Shown here piece after piece: positions 47,587 through 58,268 of a stretch of DNA of 64,000 nucleotides. The stretch is from NCBI RefSeq assembly GCF_001659605.2, contig NC_035164.2, positions 12,126,965 through 12,190,964 of the forward strand. The letters are read 5' to 3'. The translations under genes and the position numbers were made by a program. Numbering within the stretch: the first letter of the stretch is position 1; each line of letters opens with the position of its first letter. The notes under the pieces were generated by a model. It did not search any database. It was not told where the DNA came from and worked only from the letters and a program-made list of their open reading frames with translations. The DNA is from Manihot esculenta. Lineage: Eukaryota > Streptophyta > Magnoliopsida > Malpighiales > Euphorbiaceae.

Positions 47587-49926
47587 TGTAATACCCGGCT
47601 AGACTCCGGTATCGGGATTCCTACCGTCCGGTGAAATCTCGGATGTCAGAGACCTCTAGAAGGGTAAAATCATGTTTTTATAAAATATTTTAAAGTATTT
47701 TACGATTTTAAGTAAGAAGGAAATTGAGTTTTGAATGAAAAAGACTAAGGGGGCATTTCCAGGTTCGGCCGCCGAACGTGGGATAGTTTAGGGGGCAAGT
47801 TAGGCTTCCGAAAGTGGCTCAGGTTCGGCCGCCGAACCTCATGTTCGGCCGCCGAACTTGCATGAGTTTTGGAGGCACTTTAGGCTGCCCAAGGTGGTCT
47901 GGCCAGCCCCTATATACGGGCTCTATAGCCGAAACGGGCGAGCTTTCTCCCCATTTTCGGCCAACGGTGAGTCCATGCTCTCCCACGGTCGGTTTTGTTG
48001 ATTCCCCTCAAATCTTTCAAGTTTTAACGAGTTCTAACTTGGTTTTGAAGAGTTTTGAAGCTTAGAGCAAGTTTTGAAGCTTGGAGACCAAAGAGTTGAT
48101 TTCTCCCCATCTCTAAGCTAGGATCGTCTCTCCTCTCGATTATCAAGAGGTAAGCTTAGATCCTAACCTTCTTGTATGTTTTAAACGAGTTTTATGAAGA
48201 TTTATGGGGTGGAAATGCATGTTTAGGTTTTTATTGTGTTTATGGGTCTATGTTGAGTTTTTAAGCAATGTGGGTTGTTTATTTATGTTTGATGTGTTGT
48301 AGTTGGGGTTTAAGATAGTTTGAAGCCCCTAGGAGCTTATGTATGTGTGTATGCATGTTGTAGAAGTGTTGTATTTGAGTTGAATGGTTTGGGAGGTGTT
48401 TGTGCATATGGGAGGCTGAGTTCTGCCCTTTGGAAGAACTCAGGTTCGGCAGCCGAAGGGACTTTCGGCCGCCGAACCTGCCTGTGGAGGCAAGCCTTTG
48501 GCTGCCGAACCCTGCCCCCGAAAGTGGACTTTCGGCTCTGGAAGGGAGTTTCGGCCGAGACAAGCCTTTGGCTACCGAACCCTGCCCCCGAAAGTGGACT
48601 TTCGGCTCTGGAAGGGAGTTTCGGCCGCCGAAGGTGCCGCCGAACATGCATGAGTTTCATCTCTGGAAGGAACCTTCGGCCGCCGAAAGTGCCGCCAAAG
48701 GTGCATGACTTTCATCTCTGGAGGGCCTTTCGGCCGCCGAACCTGCCGCCGAAAGTGCCCTGTCCAGCCTTCATTTGCATGATTTCTATGATTGTTTTAA
48801 GGTGTTTTATGGGGGGTTTTTGGGGAGTATTTTAGAGTCATGTTCTTGTGTATTTGGTCCCTCATTTGAGTCCACCTGTGTAGGTTCGGACCCGAGGAAC
48901 CGAGGACCCCAGCAGTGAGATAGCTGCTTCAGAGTCTTGCCTGAGCTAGCCTGAGGTGAGTAGAACTGAACTATGTTTTTAAATAAATGAAAGTTTTAGC
49001 ATGTTTCATGCATCATAAATGCCATGTTTATATTAGGATGTATAGCATTAGTATTCACGAATATGTTGCATTGCATATTATGTTATTGATGTGGATGAAT
49101 ATTGAATGATCCATTAGTCCTCGTATGATATGGTATGATGTGATGATGATGATATGGTATGGAAGTCCAGGAAGACCCATTCTATGTCCCTGGCACCATG
49201 TAAGAGAAAGTCCAGGAAGACCCATTCTACATCCCTGGCACATTGGAATGTTATGATATGTTATGTAAGAGGAAGTCCAGGAAGACCCATTCTACGTCCC
49301 TGGCACTTTTGGATATGTAGAGAACTATTGGTGACAAGTTCATCCTTAATGTGAATTGTTTGTGTTGTGATGCATTTCATGAGAAGCATGAATTTTAAAT
49401 GTAATGTTTTATTATTCTGCTCACTAGGCTCTAGTAGCTCACCCTATTTCCCTAATCCCCCAGGTATACAGGTACGGGATAGGCCAGGAGGTCAAGAAGA
49501 GTAAAATTATGTTTATGTAATAGTTAGATGTGGAAATAATGAATTGTAAAGTATTGAATAGTCATGTAATGATGATATTGAGGATTAGAATTGTGCTTGA
49601 CCCTGTGTGTATGGTTATCCCCTTTGATACATGATCTATAAAAGGTTTTTATAATGTTTATGTTTAACCAAGTTTAATGTATGTTATGATACCCCACTGG
49701 AGCATTTGATGTGGGCTCCAGAGTGTGGTTTATGTTTATAGTTATGTGCATGCACAGGTTAAACTTGGTAAAGGAAAGAAAAAGATCAAAATTCTTATGT
49801 ATATGTTGATCATGTATGGGATTAAACAGGTATACAGGTTGTATGTTAGGCTTGCTACGGGTCCCGGCGGCCTTAAGCCGATCTGGATCCTAGCGCCGGT
49901 AGCGGTCTGATTTTCAGGTCGTTACA
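47587..49926 (+). repeat. Element H 5' LTR (2340 bp) with promoter
   Basis: TGTAATACCC...GGTCGTTACA. TATATA at 47911-47916 follows CTGGCCAGCC, the pairing seen in every LTR of the family. Donor-like sites: CG|GTGAGT (GT 47967-47968), AG|GTAAGC (GT 48150-48151), AG|GTGAGT (GT 48956-48957). An acceptor-like TGTGTAG ends at 48883, so a 72-bp exon could lie at 48884-48955. Palindrome arrays are at 47761-47860 and 48441-48755. A three-copy minisatellite sits at about 49163-49310. Confidence 0.94.
48491..48630. repeat. 70-bp tandem duplication in H 5' LTR
   Basis: Units 48491-48560 and 48561-48630, both starting CAAGCCTTTGGCT. The 3' LTR has a single copy (from about 55464), so the duplication postdates insertion or arose in the 5' LTR alone. 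Confidence 0.92.
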
Positions 49927-50197
49927 GATTGGTATCAGAGCCCTAGGTTCATATGGTCGGACCTAGAGTGTCGGGCTCATAGATGTTCTAGAAGGTCAAG
50001 CACAATAGGAGAATCATGTCCACTAGGATAGGATGAAGAGTCCTGTCTTGAATGATGATGTGAAATGCCATGATTTTATGCATATGCATTGATGATATGC
50101 TATGTATGTGATGTATGTGATGCGGGTTCATGTGTTTGCACATGAACCATTTGATGCTAATGTTTTTTGTCATATGTGCTATTTTTCAGTAAGCAAG
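49927..50197 (+). promoter_or_regulatory. Element H leader: primer site and 3' splice acceptor-like site
   Basis: The primer site TGGTATCAGAGC is at 49930-49941. The leader ends with TGCTATTTTTCAG (AG 50188-50189), eight bases before the gag ATG. A pyrimidine run followed by CAG is a strong match to a plant 3' splice site. Splicing from any LTR donor to this acceptor would remove the primer site and most of the leader from gag mRNA. Confidence 0.75.
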
Positions 50198-53100
50198 ATG
50201 AGAGGAACTCGTCGATCTGCACGATTGACTGGAGTACCACCCCAGGACGAGGGCATGGATGCCCGTCCTCCAGCATTGCCTAGGGCAATGTCCTGCAGGT
50301 CTAGCAGGGAAAGAGCGTCAAGGGACCCTAGAAGGTCTTTTGATGTGAGCAGAAGGGGAACAGTGCAAGGTGGAATGTCGAAAGATGTGGGGAATAATAT
50401 GGATGTGGACCAGAGGAGGGATGGCAGTCTCTGAGTGAGTATGTCTGAAGAAGGCATGGGAGAGTCCCAAGGAGGCACTCAGGCCACGGGATTTGTTCAG
50501 CCACCCTAGTACCCACCCTTTTCACAGAATCCCGGGTATTCGATGGGAGGTACATCGGATTACCCCAGTTTTAACCCTTACCCTTCTCGCATGCCATACC
50601 CACCTTTCTACCCACCATATCTACAGTACCCTATGTACCCACCCCCATCTTTCTACCCAGGTCCAGCAAACCCTACCCCAGGGGATGCTGCACCTCCTCC
50701 ACCACCAGCAGGACCCACTGTCCCAGAAATCCAAATGCCTAAACCTAGCTCATCTGGAGGGAGCAAGGTCAAGATGACCGATTACATGAAGCTGGGTGCT
50801 CCCCAGTTTGAAACTGGTGATGATCCGTTTGAGTACCTTGGGAGGGTCAAGATGATTACAGATGAGATAGGAGCTGATGACAGTAGAGCCATTCAGATGG
50901 CTGGGTTCACAATGAAATGCAAGAAGGCCCGTGAGTGGTTCAAGAACTATGTGAAACCGAGGTTGGATAGTCTTTCATGGGAGGAGTTTGCAAATGAGTT
51001 CGCTGGATGGGCTTTCCCTGACAGTTCAAGGGAGTTGAAGATGATTGAATTTGAGCAGTTGAGGCAATCAGAGGAGATGAGTGTGGATGAGTATACAGAT
51101 AGGTTTTTGGAGCTGTTGCCGTTTGCTGGGCAAAATCTGGACACAGATCAGAAGAAGGCTAGGAGGTATATCATGAGGCTTCACTCTAGGTATTCCTTCT
51201 TGATCCAGTCAGCAGAAAGGGAGAGTTGCCATGCCATAGTGGATATGGCTAGGAGGATGGAGGCTAGTGCAATAATCGAAGGGAAAGTCAAGCAGTCAGT
51301 AGCACAGCCTTCTGGTTCCAAGACCCCAGGTGGGGGAAGGTTAGACCCTTCTTCTTTGAGTTCAGGCAGTAAAAGGTGGAGCAATACCACCAAGAAGTCA
51401 AAGAAGAACAAGTTCTGGAACAAGATCAAGTCAGGTCTGGGATTAGGAAGTGGCTCGAGCTCAGGTGCAGATAATGCAGTATGCATGAAGTGTGGAAAGC
51501 TGCACAAGGGAGTATGTCAGTTTGGGACAACAGCCTGCTTTAGATGTGGGCAGGAGGGACACATGGCACGGGAGTGTCCTAGAGCAGCTTTTGTGGCACC
51601 GTCTCAGCAGACAGCTTCTGGTAGTGTGGCTCAGCTAGTAGCTCCAGCCGCAACTCTGGCTAGTGGCAGAGGCCGAGGGAGAGGGGCAGCCTCTTCTTCA
51701 GTAGGTTTCAGGGGTGAAGGTCCATCAGCTCCAGCACAGATCTTCACGATGACTCAGCAGGAGGCAAATGCATCAAACACCGTGGTGTCAGGTAATCTCA
51801 TCATTGGCTGTTCAGATGTTTATGCCTTAATGGACCCTGGTGCATCTCATTCTTTCATTGCTCCGAGGGCCGTCGAGAGGTTAGGTTTGATGGTCTCTGG
51901 GTTAGAGTGTCCCCTATGGGTCAGTGGACCCAAGTGTGACCCGTCAGTGGCAGAGTCAGTCTGCCAGTGTAGTCTAGTTTTTGTTGAGGGAAGATGCCTT
52001 TCAGCCGACCTTGTGGCTCTAGATTTGACAGATTTTGACGTCATTCCAGGGATGGATTGGCTATCTACCCATGGTGCTACCTTGGACTGCAGAGACAAGG
52101 TAGTCAGGTTCAAATGTCAGGATGGGTCAGAGGTTGTCTTCAGAGGAGATAGGAGGGGTACACCTAGAGGTTTGATATCAGCCCTGCAGGCTCGTAGGTT
52201 ACTCAGAAGGAGTTGTCAGGGTTTTCTAGCTCATGTGAGAGAGCTGGATAGTCATGTCAGAGAGCCCGCCTCAGTGCCAGTGGTCGGTGAGTTTTTAGAC
52301 GTTTTCCCAGACGAGCTGCCAGGTTTACCACCTGCTAGAGAGATAGAGTTCGAAATTGAACTGATGCCTGGAACCAGACCGATCTCTATCCCTCCTTATA
52401 GGATGGCACCAGTAGAATTGAAGGAGCTTAAGGAGCAGTTGTAAGAGCTGGTAGATAAGGGCTTTATCCGACCGAGTACCTCACCTTGGAGTGCTCCAGT
52501 GCTATTCGTGAAAAAGAAGGATGGATCCTTCTGACTTTGTATCGACTACAGGCAGTTGAACAAGGTCACTACCAAGAATAAGTACCCGTTGTCGAGGATC
52601 GACGATCTATTCGACCAGTTAGCAGGAGCAGGTTGTTTCTCCAAGATAGATCTGAGATCCGGGTACCATCAGCTGAGGATAAGAGAAGAGGATGTACCGA
52701 AGACAGCATTCAGGACCAGATATGGGCACTATGAGTTCCTTGTAATGTCGTTCGGGTTGACCAATGCCCCTGCAGCATTCATGGATCTCATGAATAGAGT
52801 GTTTAGCCAATACCTGGATCACTTCGTTATTATCTTCATAGATGATATCTTAGTGTATTCCAGGAATGCAGAGGAGCATGCCCATCATCTGAGGTTAGTT
52901 CTGCAGACCTTGAGGGAACATGGCTTGTATGCCAAGTTCTCCAAGTGTGAGTTCTGGCTGAGGAGCATTTCATTCTTGGGGCATGTAGTGTCAGAAAATG
53001 GTATAGAGGTGGACCCCAAGAAGGTGGAAGCCGTAGCTAACTGGCCTAGACCCACTACAGTGACAGAGATCAAAAGCTTCTTGGGTTTGGCAGGTTACTA

Positions 53101-54510
53101 CAGGAGGTTCGTGCAGGACTTCTCAAAAATTGCAGCTCCTATGACCAGACTGACTAAAAAGAACCAGAGGTTTGTGTGGACTGACCAGTGTGAAGAGAGC
53201 TTCGAAGAGTTAAAGAGGAGGTTGACGTCAGCACCGATGTTAGCTCTGCCAACTAGTAATGAAGACTTCACGATTTTCTGTGATGCGTTCCGTGTGGGAC
53301 TGGGCTGTGTGCTGATGCAGAATGAAAGGGTGATTGCTTATGCTTCTAGGCAGCTGAAGAAGCACGAGTTGAATTACCCTACACATGATCTAGAAATGGT
53401 AGCGGTGATCTTTGCACTCAAGATGTGGAGGCATTACCTTTATGGGATAAAATGTGAAATCTTCACCGATCATAAGAGCCTGCAATACATCTTGAGTCAG
53501 AGAGAGTTGAATCTGAGGCAGAGAAGATGGGTAGAACTGCTTAGTGACTATGATTGCAAGATTCAGTACCATCCGAGTAACGCGAATGTTGTGGCAGACG
53601 CCTTAAACCGGAAATCACTTGGCAGTTTGTCCCATATTTCAGCAGAGAGGAGACCAGTGGTGAGGCAGTTCTTTGAGCTCATTAACGAAGGTTTGCTGTT
53701 GGAGTTGTCTGGTACAGGTGCTTTGATAGCTCAGATGAGAGTGATGCCCGTGTTTCTGGAGCAGGTGGCTCAGAAACAGCACGGGGACCCAGAGTTAGTG
53801 AAGATTGCCAGGACTGTTCAGTCAGGCAAGAACAAAGAGTTCAGATTTGACAGCAAGGGATCCTCTGCTATGGAAATAGATTGTGTGTACCAGATGACGT
53901 GGGTCTAAAGGGAGACATTATGAGAGAAGCTCATAATGCCAGATACAGCGTTCACCCTGGAGCCACCAAAATATATCAAGATCTGAAGAGAGTGTATTGG
54001 TGGCCAGCTATGAAGAGATAAGTGGCACAGTTCGTGTCAGCCTGCGAGGTATGTCAGAGGGTGAAGCTGGAACATCAGAAGCCGGCTGGAATGCTTAACC
54101 CACTACCTATTCCAAAGTGGAAATGGGAGAATATAGCTATGGACTTCGTGGTGGGGTTACCGGCAATGTCCAATAGATTAGACTCCATATGGGTGATTGT
54201 GGACAAACTGACCAAATCTGCTCACTTCATCCCTGTCAGGAGTGGCTATTCTGTGGATAAGTTGGCGCAGGTGTATGTTGATGAGGTTGTTAGGTTGCAT
54301 GGGGTTCCTGTTTCAATAGTGTCGGATAGAGGACCCCAGTTCACCTCCAGGTTTTGGCGGAGTCTGCAGAGCGCTATGGGTACCAGGTTGGATTTTAGCA
54401 CTGCTTTCCATCCACAGACGGATGGACAATCAGAGAGGACCATCTAGACAATAGCGGATATGCTTAGAATGTGTGTGCTGGATTTTGGCGGTTCTTGGAG
54501 GCAGCATCTT
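50198..54510 (+). pseudogene. gag-pol: Element H gag-pol, truncated in integrase
   Basis: ATG 50198 (MRGTRRSARL). Gag capsid about 50770-51290, CCHC knuckle [15 protein letters not shown] (about 51537-51580), protease [10 protein letters not shown] (about 51830-51860), [11 protein letters not shown] (about 52835-52865), RNase H FCDAF (Ser of the usual DAS is Phe) and YPTHDLEM, integrase H2C2 CEVCQRVKLEH and core to LDFGGSWRQHL. Stops at 50432-50434, 50507-50509 (CAG to TAG), 52442-52444 (CAA to TAA), 52532-52534, 54019-54021 and 54445-54447 (CAG to TAG). A one-base deletion near 53861 shifts the frame. The coding region ends at a deletion joint near 54510, with no integrase C-terminus or chromodomain. 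Confidence 0.94.
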
Positions 54511-54527
54511 CAGGGACGAAAGTTCTT

Positions 54528-54540
54528 AAGGGGGGGAGAA
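54528..54540 (+). promoter_or_regulatory. Element H polypurine tract
   Basis: AAGGGGGGGAGAA directly before the 3' LTR TGTGATACCC at 54541. Confidence 0.93.
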
Positions 54541-56374
54541 TGTGATACCCGGCTAGACTCCGGTATCGGGATTCCTTCCGTCCGGTGAAATCTCGGATGT
54601 CGGAGACCTCTAGAAGGGTAAAATCATGTTTTTATAAAATGTTTTAAAGTATTTTACGATTTTAAGTAAGAAGGAAATTGAGTTTTGAATGAAAAACACC
54701 AAGGGGGCATTTCCAGGTTCGGCCACCGAACCTCAAGTTCGGCCGCCGAACGTGGGATAGTTTAGGGGGCAAGTTAGGCTTCCGAAAGTGGCTCAGGTTC
54801 GGCCGCCGAACCTCATGTTCGGCCGCCAAACTTGCATGAGTTTTGGAGGCACTTTAGGCTGCCCAAGGTGGTCTGGCCAGCCCCTATATACGGGCTCTAT
54901 AGCCGAAATGGGCGAGCTTTCTCCCCATTTTCGGCCAACGGTGAGTCCATGCTCTCCCACGGTCGGTTTTGTTGATTCCCCTCAAATCTTTCAAGTTTTA
55001 ACGACTTTTAACTTGGTTTTGAAGAGTTTTGAAGCTTAGAGCAAGTTTTGAAGCTTGGAGACCAAAGAGTTGATTTCTCCCCATCTCTAAGCTAGGATCG
55101 TCTCTCCTCTCGATTCTCAAGAGGTAAGCTTAGATCCTAACCTTCTTGTATGTTTTAAACGAGTTTTATGAAGATTTATGGGGTATAAATGCATGTTTAG
55201 GTTTTTATTAAGTTTATGGGTCTATGTTGAGTTTTGAGCAATGTGGATTGTTTATGTATGTTTGATGTGTTGTAGTTGGGGTTTAAGATAGTTTGAGGCC
55301 CCTAGGAGCTTATGTATGTGTGTATGCATGTTGTAGAAGTGTTGTGTTTGAGTTGAATGGTTTGGGAGGTGTTTGTGCATATGGGAGGCTGAGTTCTGCC
55401 CTTTGGAAGAACTCAGGTTCGGCAGCCGAAGGGACTTTCGGCCGCCGAACCTGCCTGTGGAGGCAAGCCTTTGGCTGCCGAACCCTGCCCCTAAAAGTGC
55501 ACTTTCGGCTCTGGAAGGGAGTTTCGGCCGCCGAAGGTGCCGCCGAACATGCATGAGTTTCGTCTCTGGAAGGAACCTTCGGCTGATGTGATGATGATTA
55601 TATGGTATGGAAGTCCAAGAAGACCCATTCTACGTCCCTGGCACAATATAAGAGAAAGTCCAGGAAGACCCATTCTACGTCCCTGGCACATTGGAATGTT
55701 ATGATATGTTATGTAAGAGGAAGTCCAGGAACACCCATTCTACATCCCTGGCACTTTTGGATATGTAGAGGACTATTGGTGACAAGTTCATCCTTAATGT
55801 GAATTGTTTGTGTTGTGATGCATTTCATGAGAAGCATGAATTTTAAATGTAATGTTTTATTATTCTGCTCACTGGGCTCTAGTAGCTCACCCCATTTCCC
55901 TAATCCCCCAGGTATGCAGGTACGGGATAGGCCAGGAGGTCAAGAAGAGTAAAATTATGTTTATGTAATAGTTAGATGTGGACATGATGAATTGTAAAGT
56001 ATTGAATAGTCATGTAATGATGATATTGAGGATTAGAATTGTGCTTGACCCTGTGTGTATGGTTATCCCCTTTGATACATGATCTATAAAAGGTTTTTAT
56101 AATTTTTATGTTTAACCAAGTTTAATGTATGTTATGATACCCCATTGGAGCATTTGATGTGGGCTCCAGTGTGTGGTTTATGTGTATAGTTATGTGCATG
56201 CATATATTAAACTTGGTAAAGGAAAGAAAAAGATCAAAATTCTTATGTATATGTTGATCATGTATGGGATTAAACAGGTATACAGGTTGTATGTTAGGCT
56301 TGCTACGGGTCCCGGCGGCCTTAAGCCGATCTGGATCCTAGCGCCGGTAGCGGTTTGATTTTCGGGTCGTTACA
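54541..56374 (+). repeat. Element H 3' LTR (internally deleted)
   Basis: Matches the 5' LTR except for the missing stretch at about 55585, equivalent to roughly 48683-49138, where the palindrome array, putative exon 2 and third donor would be. It starts TGTGATACC (one change from TGTAATACC) and has an additional palindrome pair near 54716-54750. Confidence 0.93.
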
Positions 56375-56587
56375 CCTTGGCTTATCCCTCAAAAATATTT
56401 TTCTTTCATTTTAAAACTTTAACTCAAAATTAATCAATAAAATCATGAAAAACATTTTATAAAAACATATTTTACCCTTATAAGAGGTTCCGGTATCCGA
56501 GATTCCAGATTTCAACGGGAATTCCATCCAAAAGTTGGAATTCCTACTCCGGAGTCTAGCCGGGTATTACATTCTCCCCCCCTTAAA
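56375..56587 (-). repeat. Element F 3' LTR, piece 3, and polypurine tract
   Basis: CCTTGGCTTATCCC to GTATTACA (56571) completes F's 3' LTR after element H. TTCTCCCCCCCTTAAA at 56572-56587 is the reverse polypurine tract. Confidence 0.92.
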
Positions 56588-56603
56588 AACATTCATCCCT
56601 CGA

Positions 56604-58268
56604 TTACCTTCTCAGACACTACATGCCCCAAGAAAGAGATACTCCTCAACCAGAACTCACATTTAGAGAACTTGGCATACAAGCCGTGTTCTCTCAGGGT
56701 CTGCAACACAATCCTCATATGATGGGCATGCTCCTCTGCATTCCTGGAATATACTAAGATATCGTCAATGAAGAAAATAACGAAGTGATCCAGAAACTGA
56801 CTAAAAACTCTATTCATGAGGTCCATGAATGCTGCAGGGGCATTGGTCAGCCCGAACGGCATCACTAGGAACTCAAAATGCCCATATATGGTCCTGAAAG
56901 CTGTCTTTGGCACATCTTCTTCTCTGACCCTCAACTGGTAGTACCCGGATCTCAAATCTATTTTCGAGAAACAACCGGTCTCCTGATAGCTGGTCGAATA
57001 GATCATCAATCCTGGGTAGCGGATATTTGTTCTTGGTAGTGACCTTGTTCAACTGTCTGTAGTCGATACAAAGTCTTAGGGATCCATCCTTCTTTTTCAC
57101 AAACAAGACCGGAGCACCCCAAGGTGAGGTACTAGGTCAGATGAAACCCTTATCTACCAACTTCTGCAACTGCTCCTTTAACTCCTTTAACTCGGTAGGT
57201 GCCATCCGATAGGGAGGGATAGAGATGGGTCTGGTTCCTGGCATCACTTCAATTTCAAACTCTATCTCCCTGGCAGGTGGTAAACCTGGCAGCTCGTCTG
57301 GGAAAACATCTAGGAACTCTCTGACTACGGGCACTGAAGCTGGTTCCCTAACCTGACTGTTTAGCTCTCTAACATGAGCAAGAAACCCCTGACAACCCCT
57401 CGTAAGCAACCTGTGAGCCTGAAGGGAAGATATCAAACCTCTAGGCATCCCTATCCTGTCCCCTCTGAAGACTACCTCTGATCCATCCTTATCTCTGAAC
57501 CTGACTACTTTGTCTCTGTAGTCCAAGGTAGCACCATGAGTAGAAAGCCAATCCATCCCTAGAATGACGTCAAAATTAGTCAAATCTAGAACCACAAGGT
57601 CAGCTGGAAGGCACTTACCCTCAACAAACACTGGACTGAACCGGCATACTGACTCTGTCACAGATGGATCACACTTGGGCCCACTGACCTAAAGAGGACA
57701 CTCTAGCCTAGAAGCTATCAAACTCACTTTGTCTACGGCCCTTGGAGCAACAAAAGAATGAGAAGCACCAGGGTCCATAAGAGCATACACATTAGAACAT
57801 CCAATAGTGAGATTACCTGACACCACCGTGTTCGATGTGTTAGCCTCTTGCTGAGTCATTGTGAAGATTCGTGCTGGAGCTGATGGACCTTCTCCGCGGG
57901 AACCTGCTGAAGAAGAGGTTGTCCCTCTTCCTCTACCTTGACCTCTGCCTTAAGACATGGTTGGAGCTGCTGGCTGAGCTACACTGCCAGAAGCCGTTCG
58001 CTGGGACTGAGCCATTATACTTGCATTAGGACACTCACGTGCCATATGCCCCTCCTGTCTGCATCTGAAACATGCTATAGTCCCAAACCGATAAACCCCT
58101 TTATGCGGCTTACCGCACCTCATACATCCGGAGCTATCCGAACCAGAGCTCAAACCACCACCCATTCCCAAACCAACCTTTAACCTGTTCTAGAACTTGT
58201 TCTTTTTAGGCTTCTTAGTGGACCTGGTCCACTTCTTAGAGGAGAGATCAATATTCCCTGTTCCCGGG
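56604..58268 (-). pseudogene. pol: Element F RT, protease and distal gag remnant
   Basis: On the minus strand from 58268: distal gag, CCHC knuckle CFRCRQEGHMARECP (about 58025-58070), GRGR spacer, protease region with the [24 protein letters not shown] segment (here [10 protein letters not shown], about 57560-57590), RT with one-base insertion near 56985 and an RT catalytic [10 protein letters not shown] (about 56745-56775). It stops just after [10 protein letters not shown], where it joins AACATTCATCCCTCGA near the polypurine tract. RNase H, integrase and chromodomain are absent. Stops also occur near 57137 and 57658. The right end is the target of solo LTR L. Confidence 0.9.

Larger units (their letters stand above)
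47587..56374 (+). mobile_element. Element H: Tekay-like chromovirus, plus strand, integrase C-terminus deleted
   Basis: H is the only internal-domain-bearing Tekay-type element here on the plus strand. 5' LTR 47587-49926, primer site 49930-49941, gag-pol 50198-54510, polypurine tract 54528-54540, 3' LTR 54541-56374. The flanks CCTAG and CCTTG each differ by one base from CCTGG in the uninterrupted F LTR (near 63226), so the duplication has decayed. Deletions removed the integrase end plus chromodomain (joint near 54510) and about 0.45 kb of the 3' LTR (joint near 55585). The LTRs otherwise differ at few positions. Confidence 0.94.
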
